A DNA stretch of 64,000 nt from Halodesulfovibrio aestuarii (GCF_050571805.1 NZ_CP192219.1), one strand, 5' to 3'. Positions 45,143-54,630 are shown, counted from the first letter of the stretch. Numbers and translations are program-made. The notes: a model not told the origin generated them from the letters alone.

Positions 45143-45478
45143 TTATACATAAATATCAAGCTCTGTAAGCATATCATCAATGTATTTGATCATATGCGCA
45201 CGTAATTCTGGAGATGCGTACGATACGCACTCGCAGCGCAGTTTGTTGCGGGCACGTACAAGAAGCTCCATGCGTAACTCTGTGCCATTAATTTCAACAG
45301 CCATGCAGTGCGGGCCGCACTCTTCTGTATGATCTTTCTGGACGTCAGAAAGCAGTTCCTGTGGACAGGGAAGCCAATAGATGCCTTCCATTGCGCCGGC
45401 AAGTTCCATCTCATTCAGTCGGCTTGTAATGGCCGTAATTTGATCACTGGTGAAATCTTCGAGCAAGTAGAGTCGCAT
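45143..45478 (-). CDS. Protein of unknown function (111 aa)
   Basis: Soluble, acidic, about 111 residues, with no signal or membrane span. It starts MRLYLLEDFTSDQITAITSRL and carries five Cys, four of them in CP, CGPHC and CEC clusters (residues ~38-85), so it might bind a metal. The layout suggests a beta-alpha fold with a long C-terminal helix (ELRAHMIKYIDDMLTEL). It lies between hemA and tilS, 24 bases from tilS, and probably shares their transcript. I do not recognise a family. Confidence 0.7.
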   Translation of the reverse strand: MRLYLLEDFTSDQITAITSRLNEMELAGAMEGIYWLPCPQELLSDVQKDHTEECGPHCMAVEINGTELRMELLVRARNKLRCECVSYASPELRAHMIKYIDDMLTELDIYV

Positions 45479-45525
45479 GTGAGTATTCCTTTCTATTCAA
45501 CTGTCAGCTTTAATTCGCGATATGA

Positions 45526-46833
45526 CTAGCGTCTTCTGTGAGGGTGTGCTTTTTCGGTCACATCATCCTTGTCCAGATTGAACATACGCCGGGTGATATC
45601 AATATATCGTTCACCGGCTTCTTCTTCCTCATAACGACGTTTGAGGAAGGAGATAGGTTCATGGTTTACCTTTTTGGAAATGGAATTAATCATTTCGCGT
45701 AAATGCATTTCCATTTCAGGCGTGGCATTTGGAATGTGCTTGAGTGTCTTAGCAAGCTCTTCTTCCATAATAGCATCTGTTCTGGAGATAAGGTCAACAA
45801 TTGTTGGCTGTAATTGTAGTGATTTAAGCCACTTATTAAAAGTGACTGTCTCACATTCAACAATTCTGCGCGCCTTGTTGGCTTCTTCCTGACGCTGAGC
45901 AAGGTTTTCTTCGACAACTTCTTTTAAGTCGTCGATGTCATACAGGTATACATTATCCAGACCGTTGACGTCTGGATCAATATCACGTGGTACAGCAATA
46001 TCGATGAAGAACATGGAGCGGTTTTTACGCTTTTTTAATACCTGACGGATATCTTTAGCGCGGATAACGGCCTCATGTGCACCAGTGGAAGAGATGATGA
46101 TATCAACTTTTTCCAGCTGCTCGAAAAGTTGGTCAAATGGAATTGCTTCACCGTTAAATTGTTCAGCGAGAGCCTGTCCGCGGGCGAACGTGCGGTTAGC
46201 AACATAGACTTTGCTGATACCGTTATTAAGTAAATGCGTTGCTGCAAGCTCGGCCATTTCACCGGCACCGATAAGCATGGCGCTTTGTTCACTCATATCA
46301 CCAAAAATACGTTTTGCTAATTCTACAGCAGCGTATGAGATAGAAACAGCGCTGGAAGCAACTCCTGTTTCTGTACGCACTCGCTTAGCAACAGAAAACG
46401 CTTTGTGCAGCAGTCTGTTTAACACAACACCGGTAGTATTTTTATCTACTGAGTCATGGTATGCATCTTTGAGTTGACCCAAAATCTGTGGTTCACCAAT
46501 AACAAGTGAATCAAGACTGGCTGCAACTGTAAATAAGTGAGTTACTGCATCGAGACCTTTGTGCTTGTAGACATACGGAGCAAGTTCTTCAACCGGAAGG
46601 TTGCGAGCTTTTGCCCAGCACTGGAGCACATGATCAACGGCATTATCGCCATCTGCAACAACGAGTAACTCGACACGGTTGCAGGTGGATAGTGTAAGTG
46701 CTTCTTTAATACATCCTTCAACAGGCACAACGCCTTCTTCAAGATGTTTGCAGTCTGTAAGAGCGAATTTTTCGCGGACTTCAACACCGGCGGTCTTGTG
46801 GTTAAGACCAATGAGATAAATATCACGATCCAT
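45526..46833 (-). CDS. hemA: Glutamyl-tRNA reductase
   Basis: Reduces glutamyl-tRNA to glutamate-1-semialdehyde, the committed step of C5-pathway tetrapyrrole synthesis. The start region LIGLNHKTAGVEVREKFAL, active-site STCNRVELL (Cys ~50), the NADPH-binding GAGEMAELAA (~190) and the dimerisation helix at the C-terminus are all present. Length 435 is typical. Five bases separate it from the HemX-like gene upstream. The end (KAHPHRRR) is basic. Confidence 0.96.
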   Translation of the reverse strand: MDRDIYLIGLNHKTAGVEVREKFALTDCKHLEEGVVPVEGCIKEALTLSTCNRVELLVVADGDNAVDHVLQCWAKARNLPVEELAPYVYKHKGLDAVTHLFTVAASLDSLVIGEPQILGQLKDAYHDSVDKNTTGVVLNRLLHKAFSVAKRVRTETGVASSAVSISYAAVELAKRIFGDMSEQSAMLIGAGEMAELAATHLLNNGISKVYVANRTFARGQALAEQFNGEAIPFDQLFEQLEKVDIIISSTGAHEAVIRAKDIRQVLKKRKNRSMFFIDIAVPRDIDPDVNGLDNVYLYDIDDLKEVVEENLAQRQEEANKARRIVECETVTFNKWLKSLQLQPTIVDLISRTDAIMEEELAKTLKHIPNATPEMEMHLREMINSISKKVNHEPISFLKRRYEEEEAGERYIDITRRMFNLDKDDVTEKAHPHRRR

Positions 46834-46838
46834 ATTGT

Positions 46839-47657
46839 TTACTGAAGAAAGCTGTGATGTGTTGTTGTGAAGATATTAATGCCAATTAATGAGAACATGC
46901 AGATACTGAATATCCAAATAGCTGCACCCGCGGCCTTACGACCACGCCATCCCATTACGAGTCGCTGGTGGAACAGCCACGCGTAGACAAACCAGACGCC
47001 CAGTGAAACAATTTCCTTGGGGTCACCGCTGAGTATTCTACCCCATTCGACTCGAGCCCAGATAAATCCAGTGACTAAGCCCACAGTGTACAAAGGGAAA
47101 CCGGCAACTACAGCAAGTTGGTTTACTTTGTCAAAAGTGTTTAGTGCAGGTAGTTCTTTTTCAAAATCACTAAGAGGTTCTTTTGATTTGATTTTCTTTT
47201 CAAGACGAATGAATAAAATTCCTGCCCCGAATGCCATTGCAAGCAAGCCAAAGCTGAAAAACAAGGTGCCGATGTGCAGCCCGAAGAAAGCTGCAGACCA
47301 TGCTTTTGGTATTTGTGACATGCCCTTGGCATGGAACGATCCTATAAATAGTACCAGCGCAAGCGGGGAGGCTGTGAGCGATAAAAAGGAAAGCTTAAAT
47401 CGCCACCACATAAAAAAGTAAATAAGCAACAAGCTCCATGAAAGCATGGAGATATAGTAACCGGAAGGTAATGCCCATCCGGCTAGTGCCATGGCATACC
47501 CAAGCAGTACTGTGTGCAGTCCAAAACCGGCAATAGTCACCGCATTAGACAATTGTTTTAGCTTTGTGCTTTTAACAATTGAACCAGTGAAAACGGCAAG
47601 AGCACCCAAACAATACAACGAAACGACAAGAATGGAGAATAGCTCAAATGAGCTCAT
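46839..47657 (-). CDS. CcsA/HemX-type cytochrome c assembly membrane protein
   Basis: Integral membrane protein (272 aa, about eight spans) of the CcsA/ResC/HemX family. The conserved WGRILSGDPKEIVSLGVW (~205-222) corresponds to the WGxxWxWDPKE stretch of cytochrome c biogenesis proteins, though the Trp-rich haem-handling WWD motif is weak. Beside hemA such proteins are usually called HemX and may control GluTR level or handle haem. It overlaps the upstream siroheme gene by 14 bases, so translation is coupled. Confidence 0.85.
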   Translation of the reverse strand: MSSFELFSILVVSLYCLGALAVFTGSIVKSTKLKQLSNAVTIAGFGLHTVLLGYAMALAGWALPSGYYISMLSWSLLLIYFFMWWRFKLSFLSLTASPLALVLFIGSFHAKGMSQIPKAWSAAFFGLHIGTLFFSFGLLAMAFGAGILFIRLEKKIKSKEPLSDFEKELPALNTFDKVNQLAVVAGFPLYTVGLVTGFIWARVEWGRILSGDPKEIVSLGVWFVYAWLFHQRLVMGWRGRKAAGAAIWIFSICMFSLIGINIFTTTHHSFLQ

Positions 47658-48333
47658 GGAGTAACGCTCCTATAGTAGAATGCAATGTCTCCGGAAGGGT
47701 AGACCGTAAAATTGATTCAGCCGCGATCCGATCTTTTTTCTGAATGACTTCTGCAATGTCAGATGAAACAAGACGACGGAACAAAACCGTGTTTTGTGCA
47801 GTATCATTTGCCAGTTCAAGTATCAATGGACGAATACGTCCCATAAGCGTGACAACAGGGGCATATTTATTGCCAATCTGTTGTTGAAGTTCTTTTTTTA
47901 TTTTGCGTGAAAGAGCAGGGCTCGCTCCTCCCGTCGAAAGAGTAATCAGTAATTCACCGTTTTCTATGTGTGCAGGAACTGTGAAAGTGCCAGCTGAAGG
48001 ATCATCGATGACATTACACAGGATTCGTTGTGCTGCACACGCGCTTGAGACGGCTTCGTTTACATCCCTGTTGCCAGTTGAAGCAAAAACAAGAGTTTTA
48101 CCTGTAACATCGCTTGCTTCAAAATCCCGCTGCGCGTAGGTAACAAGTGGGTTGTTAAGTAGTTGCAGCAATTCAGTATCCTCCACATCTCCAAGTGCAA
48201 AGGTATCCAGAACCGTTACTTGTGCTGGATTTGCTTTTAGAAGAGTGGCAAGCTTTCGCTGCCCGACCTTGCCGAAGCCCACGATAAGGCAGTGCGTACC
48301 ATGAAGGTCTAGTAGAAGAGGATAATAGCGCAT
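47644..48333 (-). CDS. Precorrin-2 dehydrogenase / sirohydrochlorin ferrochelatase (siroheme synthase N-domain)
   Basis: NAD-dependent oxidation of precorrin-2 to sirohydrochlorin, and possibly iron insertion to siroheme, the cofactor of dissimilatory sulfite reductase. The Rossmann motif CLIVGFGKVGQRKLATLL (~14-31), the NVIDDPSAGTF region (~105) with the catalytic Asp, and the STGGASPALSRKIKKEL helix (~134) match the CysG N-terminal domain (Met8p/SirC type). It lacks the CysG methyltransferase half. I use ATG 48333; an upstream TTG at 48381 is less likely. Its place next to hemA makes a tetrapyrrole cluster. Confidence 0.9.
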   Translation of the reverse strand: MRYYPLLLDLHGTHCLIVGFGKVGQRKLATLLKANPAQVTVLDTFALGDVEDTELLQLLNNPLVTYAQRDFEASDVTGKTLVFASTGNRDVNEAVSSACAAQRILCNVIDDPSAGTFTVPAHIENGELLITLSTGGASPALSRKIKKELQQQIGNKYAPVVTLMGRIRPLILELANDTAQNTVLFRRLVSSDIAEVIQKKDRIAAESILRSTLPETLHSTIGALLHELI

Positions 48334-48523
48334 GTCTGTCTTATATATTGTGTGCAGCGTCTTGTAAAATGCTGCCTTCAATAAGTTTACGGTAAAAAAA
48401 GTTGTAGTGCTGCTTTTAATAATAAGAGTGCCTTATTGGTGTGCGTTTCAATATTTGCACAATGCGGCGTGGGCAAAGTGAATCAGAAAAGGGTTAAGAT
48501 AATTTTTTACGGTAGTAATTATT

Positions 48524-49744
48524 ATGAAAAAATACTGCGTTATCCAATTAGGTAATCTAACTGACCTGCTCCAAACAAAACGGCTTATTCTTTCTTTGCG
48601 TCAACATGATGCTGAGGTGCATCTATGCGTATTGTCAGAACTTCAAGATGCTGCTGCGTTTTTGTATCCAGAAGTTGTGCTTCATGTTCTTCCGTTGGAA
48701 ATGATGGGTGATGAAGGTTCATTTGGGGAGGCTTCGATAGCTTCTTTGCAAGCAGAGTCGTTTGATTCTATCTACAATCTGCATGATTCCTTACAGAATA
48801 TGGCACTTTCGTCAGCACTTTCTCTAGGTTCTCTGTATGGCTATTGGAGAAATAAGGGGCGCGAATACCGTAGCCAGTGGTTTACTTGTATGTCGCGTGT
48901 GCAGGGGCGGCGTCGCTTTTTGAATATGATGGACATCTGGGCACATCTTGTACCATCACCAATTCCGTCTCATATGGTTAACCCTATTGCCATGCGTAAA
49001 GGTGGCGGCATCGGGGTTGTTTTACGGGACATACACAATAGAGTGCTGCCACTCACTGTACTTGCAGGATGCATAAATGCAGTTTGTACCGCCAGTCGCG
49101 AAACCAACGTTGTCCTGTTTGGTGAAAAAACAGACGAGCAGGTTGTTGCTGACCTGCTCCCATTGTTGAGGGAGAAAATAGCAGCCAAGACCGTAACCCG
49201 ATGTTTTGCAACTTCATTTAAGGAAGATCTGGAAATTATTGGTACGTTGGACATGCTTGTAACACCGGAATCAAGCTTAATGCATGCAGCCGCACATGTA
49301 GGAACGCCTGTGAACGCTTTTTTCCATTCCTCAGCGTGGTGTATGGAAAATGGCCCTTACGGGCTTGGGCACAGGGTATGGCAGGCAGACACCGCTTGCG
49401 CCCCATGTGTCCCGACGGAAAATTGTTCAGAAGCATTTGCTTGTATGCATGCATTCGGTAGTGAGAAACTTCAGCGTTTTCTCGCTGGTAAAATTGATGA
49501 TGATTACCCGCAGGGAGTGACTGGATATGTGTCCATGCTAGACGAAGTAGGGGTAACGTATATGCCGGTTTTTGGCGCAGAGGAACATGCGGGAGAGCGT
49601 CTTGCGTTACGAGGTGTTGCCTCTGAGTTTGTGGGTATAACTAAAATTAGTAAAACAGTGCCTGTGGGTAGCAATACGTTTTATGCTGAGCAGGATTGGC
49701 TTATCCAGAATTGCGCACACGATGAGGAGTATGTTGATGACTAA
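48524..49744 (+). CDS. Glycosyltransferase family 9 (heptosyltransferase-like)
   Basis: Probably adds a sugar to a lipopolysaccharide core or another surface glycan. The protein (406 aa) opens with VIQLGNLTDLLQTKRLILSL, which fits the GT9 start (IRxxxLGDxLxTxPxL), and residues ~240-275 (TSFKEDLEIIGTLDMLVTPESSLMHAAAHVGTPVNAFF) match the nucleotide-sugar site with its conserved TPES/H segment. The C-terminal ~80 residues are an extra region rich in Cys near CAPC...C. A second glycosyltransferase gene overlaps the end by 14 bases. It is divergent from the siroheme gene. Confidence 0.85.
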   Translation: MKKYCVIQLGNLTDLLQTKRLILSLRQHDAEVHLCVLSELQDAAAFLYPEVVLHVLPLEMMGDEGSFGEASIASLQAESFDSIYNLHDSLQNMALSSALSLGSLYGYWRNKGREYRSQWFTCMSRVQGRRRFLNMMDIWAHLVPSPIPSHMVNPIAMRKGGGIGVVLRDIHNRVLPLTVLAGCINAVCTASRETNVVLFGEKTDEQVVADLLPLLREKIAAKTVTRCFATSFKEDLEIIGTLDMLVTPESSLMHAAAHVGTPVNAFFHSSAWCMENGPYGLGHRVWQADTACAPCVPTENCSEAFACMHAFGSEKLQRFLAGKIDDDYPQGVTGYVSMLDEVGVTYMPVFGAEEHAGERLALRGVASEFVGITKISKTVPVGSNTFYAEQDWLIQNCAHDEEYVDD

Positions 49745-50762
49745 TACCCCACAGCATATTCTTATTGTCCCTCCGTTTGATACTCTAAGCTCCTGTATTG
49801 TTACAGGCTGTAAGGAAGCTTTGGAAAAGCTAGGGCATCAAGTCGATGTCTTCGATACAGAGGCATGGTTGCCTATGACGGCTGCGCTTCAGCAGTTACC
49901 AATAAAGCTTGTATACCAAGACACATTATCTGCACATGGGGTTGAGCTTATCTCCCGTGCCGTTGCTGCTGTAGCATATTCAAACTGCATAGATATTGTT
50001 CTTGGATTTCCACGTTCTCCGCTTACTGCACTTGTTCGTAAAGAGATGCAGGCGCAGTCCATCATAACTGCTTGCTGGATGACAGAGGAGTATGCTTCTT
50101 TTCCATTCTGGCGGAAAGTGATTGAAGGGTATGATGTTGTTGGAACCATTCAACACGAGCCGTTTATTAGTGAGCTTTCTGTGCTTGGACATACCCCTGT
50201 ATATTTACCGTTTGCCGCTAAGAGTGCTTGTTGTACACCGATAAGTACGCATACAGCTGTAGAAGATATGATTGTGGTGCTTGGAGATGCGAGTGACGAG
50301 CTTGCCAACGCATTGGCTTCACATGTGGACAAAGGGATGGTTCTTTGGGGGGACGGCTGGGATAACTACGAACGCTTTGTGCCACATTATCAAGGCAAAC
50401 TTCAATCTCTTACTCGTTCTGAACGTAAGGCTTTGTACAGAGATGCCGCAATTATCGTAAATATCCATTCTACAAATATTGGTAGTGGTGATGCCATAAA
50501 TATGGAAACGTTTGCCATAGCTTCTTGTGGTGGGTTCCAACTCGTTGATAAACGTATTCTCATGGACGGGATGTTCTCATACGATGAACTAGTCATATTT
50601 GAATCTGCTGCTGAACTTTCAGAGCAAATTACTGAATTTTTCGATGACCGAAATTCCCGGATGGAATACGCCCGTAATGGACAAGAACTCGTGTTAGCTA
50701 AGCATACCTATGAGCAGCGAATGCAGGTTTTGCTGAAAGCTATTGCTGACACCAAGGAGTAA
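49731..50762 (+). CDS. CgeB-type glycosyltransferase
   Basis: Predicted family GT4-like, DUF3880/CgeB glycosyltransferase with two Rossmann halves. The C-terminal half has HSTNIGSGDAINMETFAIASCGGFQLVDKR (residues ~245-274 in parts), the donor-binding region with its Glu and ACG-type loop, followed by ITEFFDDRNSRMEYARNGQELVLAKHTYEQR, typical of CgeB proteins. Two nearby ATGs (49731 and 49737) are possible; GAGGAG precedes both. It overlaps the GT9 gene, so the pair likely builds the same glycan. Confidence 0.85.
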   Translation: MLMTNTPQHILIVPPFDTLSSCIVTGCKEALEKLGHQVDVFDTEAWLPMTAALQQLPIKLVYQDTLSAHGVELISRAVAAVAYSNCIDIVLGFPRSPLTALVRKEMQAQSIITACWMTEEYASFPFWRKVIEGYDVVGTIQHEPFISELSVLGHTPVYLPFAAKSACCTPISTHTAVEDMIVVLGDASDELANALASHVDKGMVLWGDGWDNYERFVPHYQGKLQSLTRSERKALYRDAAIIVNIHSTNIGSGDAINMETFAIASCGGFQLVDKRILMDGMFSYDELVIFESAAELSEQITEFFDDRNSRMEYARNGQELVLAKHTYEQRMQVLLKAIADTKE

Positions 50763-51176
50763 AGTTGGTTTCGGCTGGCCATCCAAGTTGTTATATCCGA
50801 CAGCGTTTGGCAGCGGGATTTTTTAATTCAGAAAAGGCCTTGGTGTTCTTTTGTACTTCCAGCTTGTGAGCAATATGTTTTTAGAGGGACGGAAGTGTTA
50901 CGGTGAGAAAATAAATTTCTCTATTGTGCGGCAACAAGGTTGTTTCTTAGCAATGAATAAAGGGCTTTCCTTCATGTGAAGGAAAGCCCTTTTTTTAGGA
51001 ATGGTAAGAGAGTGTAGGTCGCGAGGTGCGCATAAAAACGTGCTGACCAAGCAGATAAAAGTTTTAGAAGAGTTCAGTGAGGCTTTTCACCAAGATAGCT
51101 TTCCTCAAAGAATACGAGATATAAATGGCAATAGAGGTACAGAGTCTTTGGTCGCCGGATGCGAAAGATAAAAGTA
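50763..51176. other. Intergenic region after the glycosyltransferase pair
   Basis: About 410 bases without a gene. It holds the terminator of the glycosyltransferase pair; the remaining 175 bases before the ispDF stop on the other strand show no hairpin, frame or motif that I can support. Confidence 0.6.
50961..50997 (+). terminator. Terminator after the glycosyltransferase pair
   Basis: A 13-bp stem (AGGGCTTTCCTTC with GAAGGAAAGCCCT), a 4-base loop and T7. It lies 200 bases after the CgeB stop. Confidence 0.9.
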
Positions 51177-52358
51177 CTACCCGCGTAACGCCATAATAGC
51201 AGCTACGGCTTTGATGCCTTTTTTCTCACCAGTAAATCCGAGTTTTTCTTCGGTGGTAGCTTTTACGTTCACTTGGTCGTCGTTAAGCTTGAGCATACGA
51301 CAGATATTTTTTTTGATCTGCGGCTTCCAAGGTACAAGGCGCGGCACTTGTGCAATAATTGTGAGGTCTATGTTTGTGAGACGATAGCCTCGCTGAAGAA
51401 ATTTGTCATAGACTTCGTTGAGGAGCACGCCGCTTGAAATATTGTCAAACTGCGCTGAAGAGTCTGGAAAATGTTCGCCGATATCGCCGTCGCCCATGCA
51501 GCCGAGGAGTGCATCACATAGCGCATGAAGCAGAACGTCGCCGTCCGAATGCGCAACAACCTGAGGACCTCCTTGGATAGGAATGCCTCCAAGCTTCATT
51601 GGTCGTCCTTCACCATAGCGGTGCACGTCGTATCCCCAGCCGGTAACTGGAATTGGCATGGAAGTCTGTTTTGATTCGATCATGGCAAGGTCTTCCGGAT
51701 TTGTTATTTTGCAATTTGTCATTTCACCTGCCACTGTAGCAACAGAGTATCCAGCCTGTTCAACAATGGATGCATCATCTGTCACTTCCCAACCTTCTTC
51801 GTTGCACTTGTTGTGTGCCTCGATGAGCATTTTTTTGTGGAACCCTTGTGGAGTTTGACAGGCTCTGAGGGTAGAGCGGTCAAGGGTATGGCAAATGCTA
51901 TTGTTTTCGACAACTTTTATGGTGTCAGTGACAGGAATTGCAGGGATGACCGCTTGAGAGCCTTTTTCAAGAGCGTCGAGAAGTGCGTTTGTGAGCGTCG
52001 CAGAGAAAAAAGGGCGTGCTGCGTCGTGCACAAGTATGTGGGTGCTCTCGGTAGGCAGTGCCTGTAAGCCGTTATAAACAGAATCCTGTCTGCGAGCACC
52101 ACCCGCAACCACTTTCCATGGTAGGCCAAGCCTGCGTCCAAAATCGAGTTTCTTCAGCGTTTCTGTTGCTTCGTCAATATCTTCTTCAGGGAAAACAAAG
52201 ACAAGCCCGCGCATACGGGTTGTATGCGAGAATGTAATCGCAGATTGCCAGAAAAGCGGGGCGCCCTGCCATTCTAAGAACTGCTTTTTAATGCCGTTTG
52301 TGGCAGCAGAGAGTCGGGTTCCAGAACCAGCGGCAAGAATGATAGACCAACAATGCAT
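51177..52358 (-). CDS. ispDF: Bifunctional IspD/IspF (MEP isoprenoid pathway)
   Basis: Fuses 4-diphosphocytidyl-2-C-methylerythritol synthase (CTP transferase) and 2-C-methyl-D-erythritol 2,4-cyclodiphosphate synthase. The IspD part has ILAAGSGTRL (~6-15) and HDAARPF (~108); the IspF part begins near GWGYDVHRYGEGRP (~237) with the metal-binding Asp-x-His, plus HSDGDVLLHALCDALLG (~269). ATG 52358 has AAGGAA upstream; the longer frame to 52553 would run into the rnpB RNA and is rejected. Length (393) fits fused proteins. Confidence 0.95.
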   Translation of the reverse strand: MHCWSIILAAGSGTRLSAATNGIKKQFLEWQGAPLFWQSAITFSHTTRMRGLVFVFPEEDIDEATETLKKLDFGRRLGLPWKVVAGGARRQDSVYNGLQALPTESTHILVHDAARPFFSATLTNALLDALEKGSQAVIPAIPVTDTIKVVENNSICHTLDRSTLRACQTPQGFHKKMLIEAHNKCNEEGWEVTDDASIVEQAGYSVATVAGEMTNCKITNPEDLAMIESKQTSMPIPVTGWGYDVHRYGEGRPMKLGGIPIQGGPQVVAHSDGDVLLHALCDALLGCMGDGDIGEHFPDSSAQFDNISSGVLLNEVYDKFLQRGYRLTNIDLTIIAQVPRLVPWKPQIKKNICRMLKLNDDQVNVKATTEEKLGFTGEKKGIKAVAAIMALRG

Positions 52359-52410
52359 GGGGAGTTCCTTACATATTGTGCAGTGGTAGTGGTAAAAAAA
52401 GTATAGCATA

Positions 52411-52440
52411 CAAAAAAAGGGTGCAATGCACCCTTTTTTT
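52411..52440 (-). terminator. Terminator of rnpB
   Basis: AAAAAAAGGGTGC/GCACCCTTTTTTT hairpin with a 3-base loop, just past the rnpB 3' end on the minus strand. Confidence 0.9.
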
Positions 52441-52448
52441 GAAATTAT

Positions 52449-52810
52449 GGAGTCAGGACTATAAGCCGGGTTTTGTCTCCCTCTTGCGAGGGCGGTTATC
52501 ATTCGTCTAGGATTATGATTACTCATAACCTCAAGCAACCTACCCGAAAACAACGACCGGGCCGGTCGTAACTGTTTTCCTATTTGGTCTTGCTCTGAAC
52601 GGGGTTTACCTAGCCTACCATGTCACCATGGTACCTGGTGAGCTCTTACCTCACCGTTTCAACCTTACCGGCAGTAAACTGCTTAGGCGGTTTGCTTTCT
52701 GTGGCACTCTCCGAGGATCACTCCTCCTGGGTGTTACCCAGCGCTCTGCCCTTTAGAGCCCGGACTTTCCTCCCCGCACAAACGTGCGCGACGATAACCT
52801 GTCCAACTCC
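52449..52810 (-). ncRNA. rnpB: RNase P RNA (class A)
   Basis: Catalytic RNA that trims the 5' leaders of tRNA precursors. The minus strand shows the universal elements: GAGGAAAGTCCGGGCT (P4 5' strand and J3/4), ACAGAAAGCAAACCGCC (conserved region III), AAGGTTGAAACGGTG, and the 3' ACCCGGCTTATA segment. The ends pair as P1 (GGAGT with ACTCC, GGAC with GTCC), which sets the 362-nt bounds. It starts 11 bases after the zinc-ribbon protein gene, so it may be made partly from that transcript, and is followed by a strong terminator before ispDF. Confidence 0.96.
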
Positions 52811-52821
52811 AAAAATATGTT

Positions 52822-53571
52822 TTACGCTTCCGCTGCTTTGTCTGCTTCGCTAGCGAAGTGTTCTGACCAGTAGATTAGACGCTGGCAGTTTGGGCAGCTA
52901 AGGATCTGATGACCTTTTTGAAGCTCGATGTAGCTCTGTGGTGGAATAGCAATGTGACAACCGTTACAGATCTGTTCTTTAACAGCTACAATAACTGGGT
53001 TGTCCAAACGAGAACGAATGAATTCGTAACGGTTAAGGATAGGAGTAGGAACTTCTTTTCCTGCAACATTACGTTTTTTATCGAGTTTCTCGAGAACCTT
53101 GTTTGCTTCTTCGACACGCTGTTTGAGGCTGGCTTTCTTTGCTTCCAGATCCTCTTTGATGATGCTGTAACGTTCATCCATATCAGAAACTGCCATCTGC
53201 TGACGCTCAAGTTCTTCTAAAAGAGCAATCTTTTCTTCTTCACGAAGACGGTTGAGTTTCTCAAGGTTGTCCATTTCACGCATCATCGCATGATACTCTT
53301 TGGTGTTACCAACGAGCATTAGTTTGGACTTGCTTTTTTTAACTTTGAGAGCGTCGTTTTCGATCTCAGCGTTAATGCGTTTTTCCTGTCCCTTGAGGTG
53401 GTCAATCTTCTCAAGGAAACGGTTGCGCTGGTTTTCAAGCGCATCAAAGCGTCCTTGAAGAGCTTCAACTTCTTTTGGAGCTTCATCAAGTTCGCTGGTG
53501 ATACCAAGGATTTCATCATCAACAAGCTGCAACGCAACAAGCTGTTCGATTTGCTTTAAATACAGGCTCAA
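52822..53571 (-). CDS. C4-type zinc-ribbon, coiled-coil protein
   Basis: The first ~180 residues form a long coiled coil (EVEALQGRFDALENQRNRFLEK..., KVKKSKSKL...), and residues ~200-235 a zinc ribbon (CNGCHIAI...SCPNCQRLIYW), the zf-RING_7 family. Length 249 is typical. Related proteins have been linked to ribosome- or RNA-associated functions, but the role here is unknown. It is directly upstream of rnpB and downstream of the Nif3-family gene. Confidence 0.9.
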   Translation of the reverse strand: MSLYLKQIEQLVALQLVDDEILGITSELDEAPKEVEALQGRFDALENQRNRFLEKIDHLKGQEKRINAEIENDALKVKKSKSKLMLVGNTKEYHAMMREMDNLEKLNRLREEEKIALLEELERQQMAVSDMDERYSIIKEDLEAKKASLKQRVEEANKVLEKLDKKRNVAGKEVPTPILNRYEFIRSRLDNPVIVAVKEQICNGCHIAIPPQSYIELQKGHQILSCPNCQRLIYWSEHFASEADKAAEA

Positions 53572-53625
53572 GGTTTTTTCCTCCTGAAAACCATAAGGTT
53601 CGGACTCGCCGAAACTGTGAAATTT

Positions 53626-54630
53626 CTATTCTGCGAATGGGCCGATCAAACGCATCGGATCCTGCGCCGGCAGGAAAAATATTTCTATGTCTTCCAGTTC
53701 TGTTGCAAGTTGCAATGCGAACTGCCGCATCATTTCTTCTTCAAGGCTGAAATGTCCAACATCGAGAATGCATCCAGTTGTATCCAGAGCAGAATGATAT
53801 TTGACATCACCAGTAATAAATACATCCGCACCCATGGCAAACGCTTTCGGGGCAAAATCACTGCCGGATCCTGTACAGTAAGCAATTTTTGTTACTGATT
53901 CAGGAGTAGGGCCGCTTTTAACCCAATAATCACGATCTACCACTGAGGCAAGTTGCTCAGCGAATATGCCAAAAGATACAGTTTTTGGCAAAGTGCCAAT
54001 AGTGCCAAAGCCGAGGCTTCGGGAGGCCGTATCAGGTGTAGAAGGTATAAAAATCGGCAACTCATCCAAGTCAGCTGCAAGCTGAGCAAGAACAGTGCTT
54101 CGATGCTCTTTATTATATGTTACATTGATCATTTGTTCAACGTGCCGCACACAGTGAATATGGGGGTGGTTTTCCCATTCATAGAGCATAGAGCTTGCTG
54201 CAGTCTTACGTGATGGCGTAAAAGCAATAGCTTCCGGTTCAAAGGTACAGGAAGCGCCAAGTATTTTGCAATCTTGCAGTTCAAGCGCACGTGCTAGCCA
54301 TCCCGCCGGTCCTTCCGGGTTTGCATCAAGCGACGTATGTGCACTGTAAAGGCATATATCATTTTGTATGAGCGCTGATACAATAGAAAAATGTGTATCA
54401 AGTCTGTTTAAATACCGAGGCTTCATCAACAACGGATGGTGCGTAAGTATAAAATCTGCACCCTGTGCTATGGCTGCCTGAATTGTCTCTTCAGTTGGAT
54501 CAAGCGCCAGAGCAAGTTTTTGTACATTTTTTCTTCGGTTGGGAATCTGCACGCCACAGTTATCCCATGTAGCTGCGCCGCAAAGAATGGCTGTATCTTC
54601 GATTTTTCCGATAAGGTCAGCTGTCTTCAT
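53626..54630 (-). CDS. Nif3-like dinuclear metal-centre protein (YbgI/DUF34)
   Basis: Hexameric metal-binding fold with uncertain biochemical role. The N-terminus has ATWDNCGVQIP (~19-29) and the metal motif ILTHHPLL (~61-68); CLYSAHTSLDANPEG (~93) and the C-terminal GDVKYHSALD, followed by LDVGHFSLEE, complete the metal sites. An insert of about 100 residues in the middle (the PII-like CutA domain seen in longer members) is present, explaining the 334-residue length. It precedes the zinc-ribbon gene by 54 bases, a known pairing. Confidence 0.92.
   Translation of the reverse strand: MKTADLIGKIEDTAILCGAATWDNCGVQIPNRRKNVQKLALALDPTEETIQAAIAQGADFILTHHPLLMKPRYLNRLDTHFSIVSALIQNDICLYSAHTSLDANPEGPAGWLARALELQDCKILGASCTFEPEAIAFTPSRKTAASSMLYEWENHPHIHCVRHVEQMINVTYNKEHRSTVLAQLAADLDELPIFIPSTPDTASRSLGFGTIGTLPKTVSFGIFAEQLASVVDRDYWVKSGPTPESVTKIAYCTGSGSDFAPKAFAMGADVFITGDVKYHSALDTTGCILDVGHFSLEEEMMRQFALQLATELEDIEIFFLPAQDPMRLIGPFAE

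Noticed and set aside
52359..52553. N-terminal extension of ispDF
   Set aside because: It runs through the rnpB terminator and RNA; the IspD start at 52358 has its own ribosome site.
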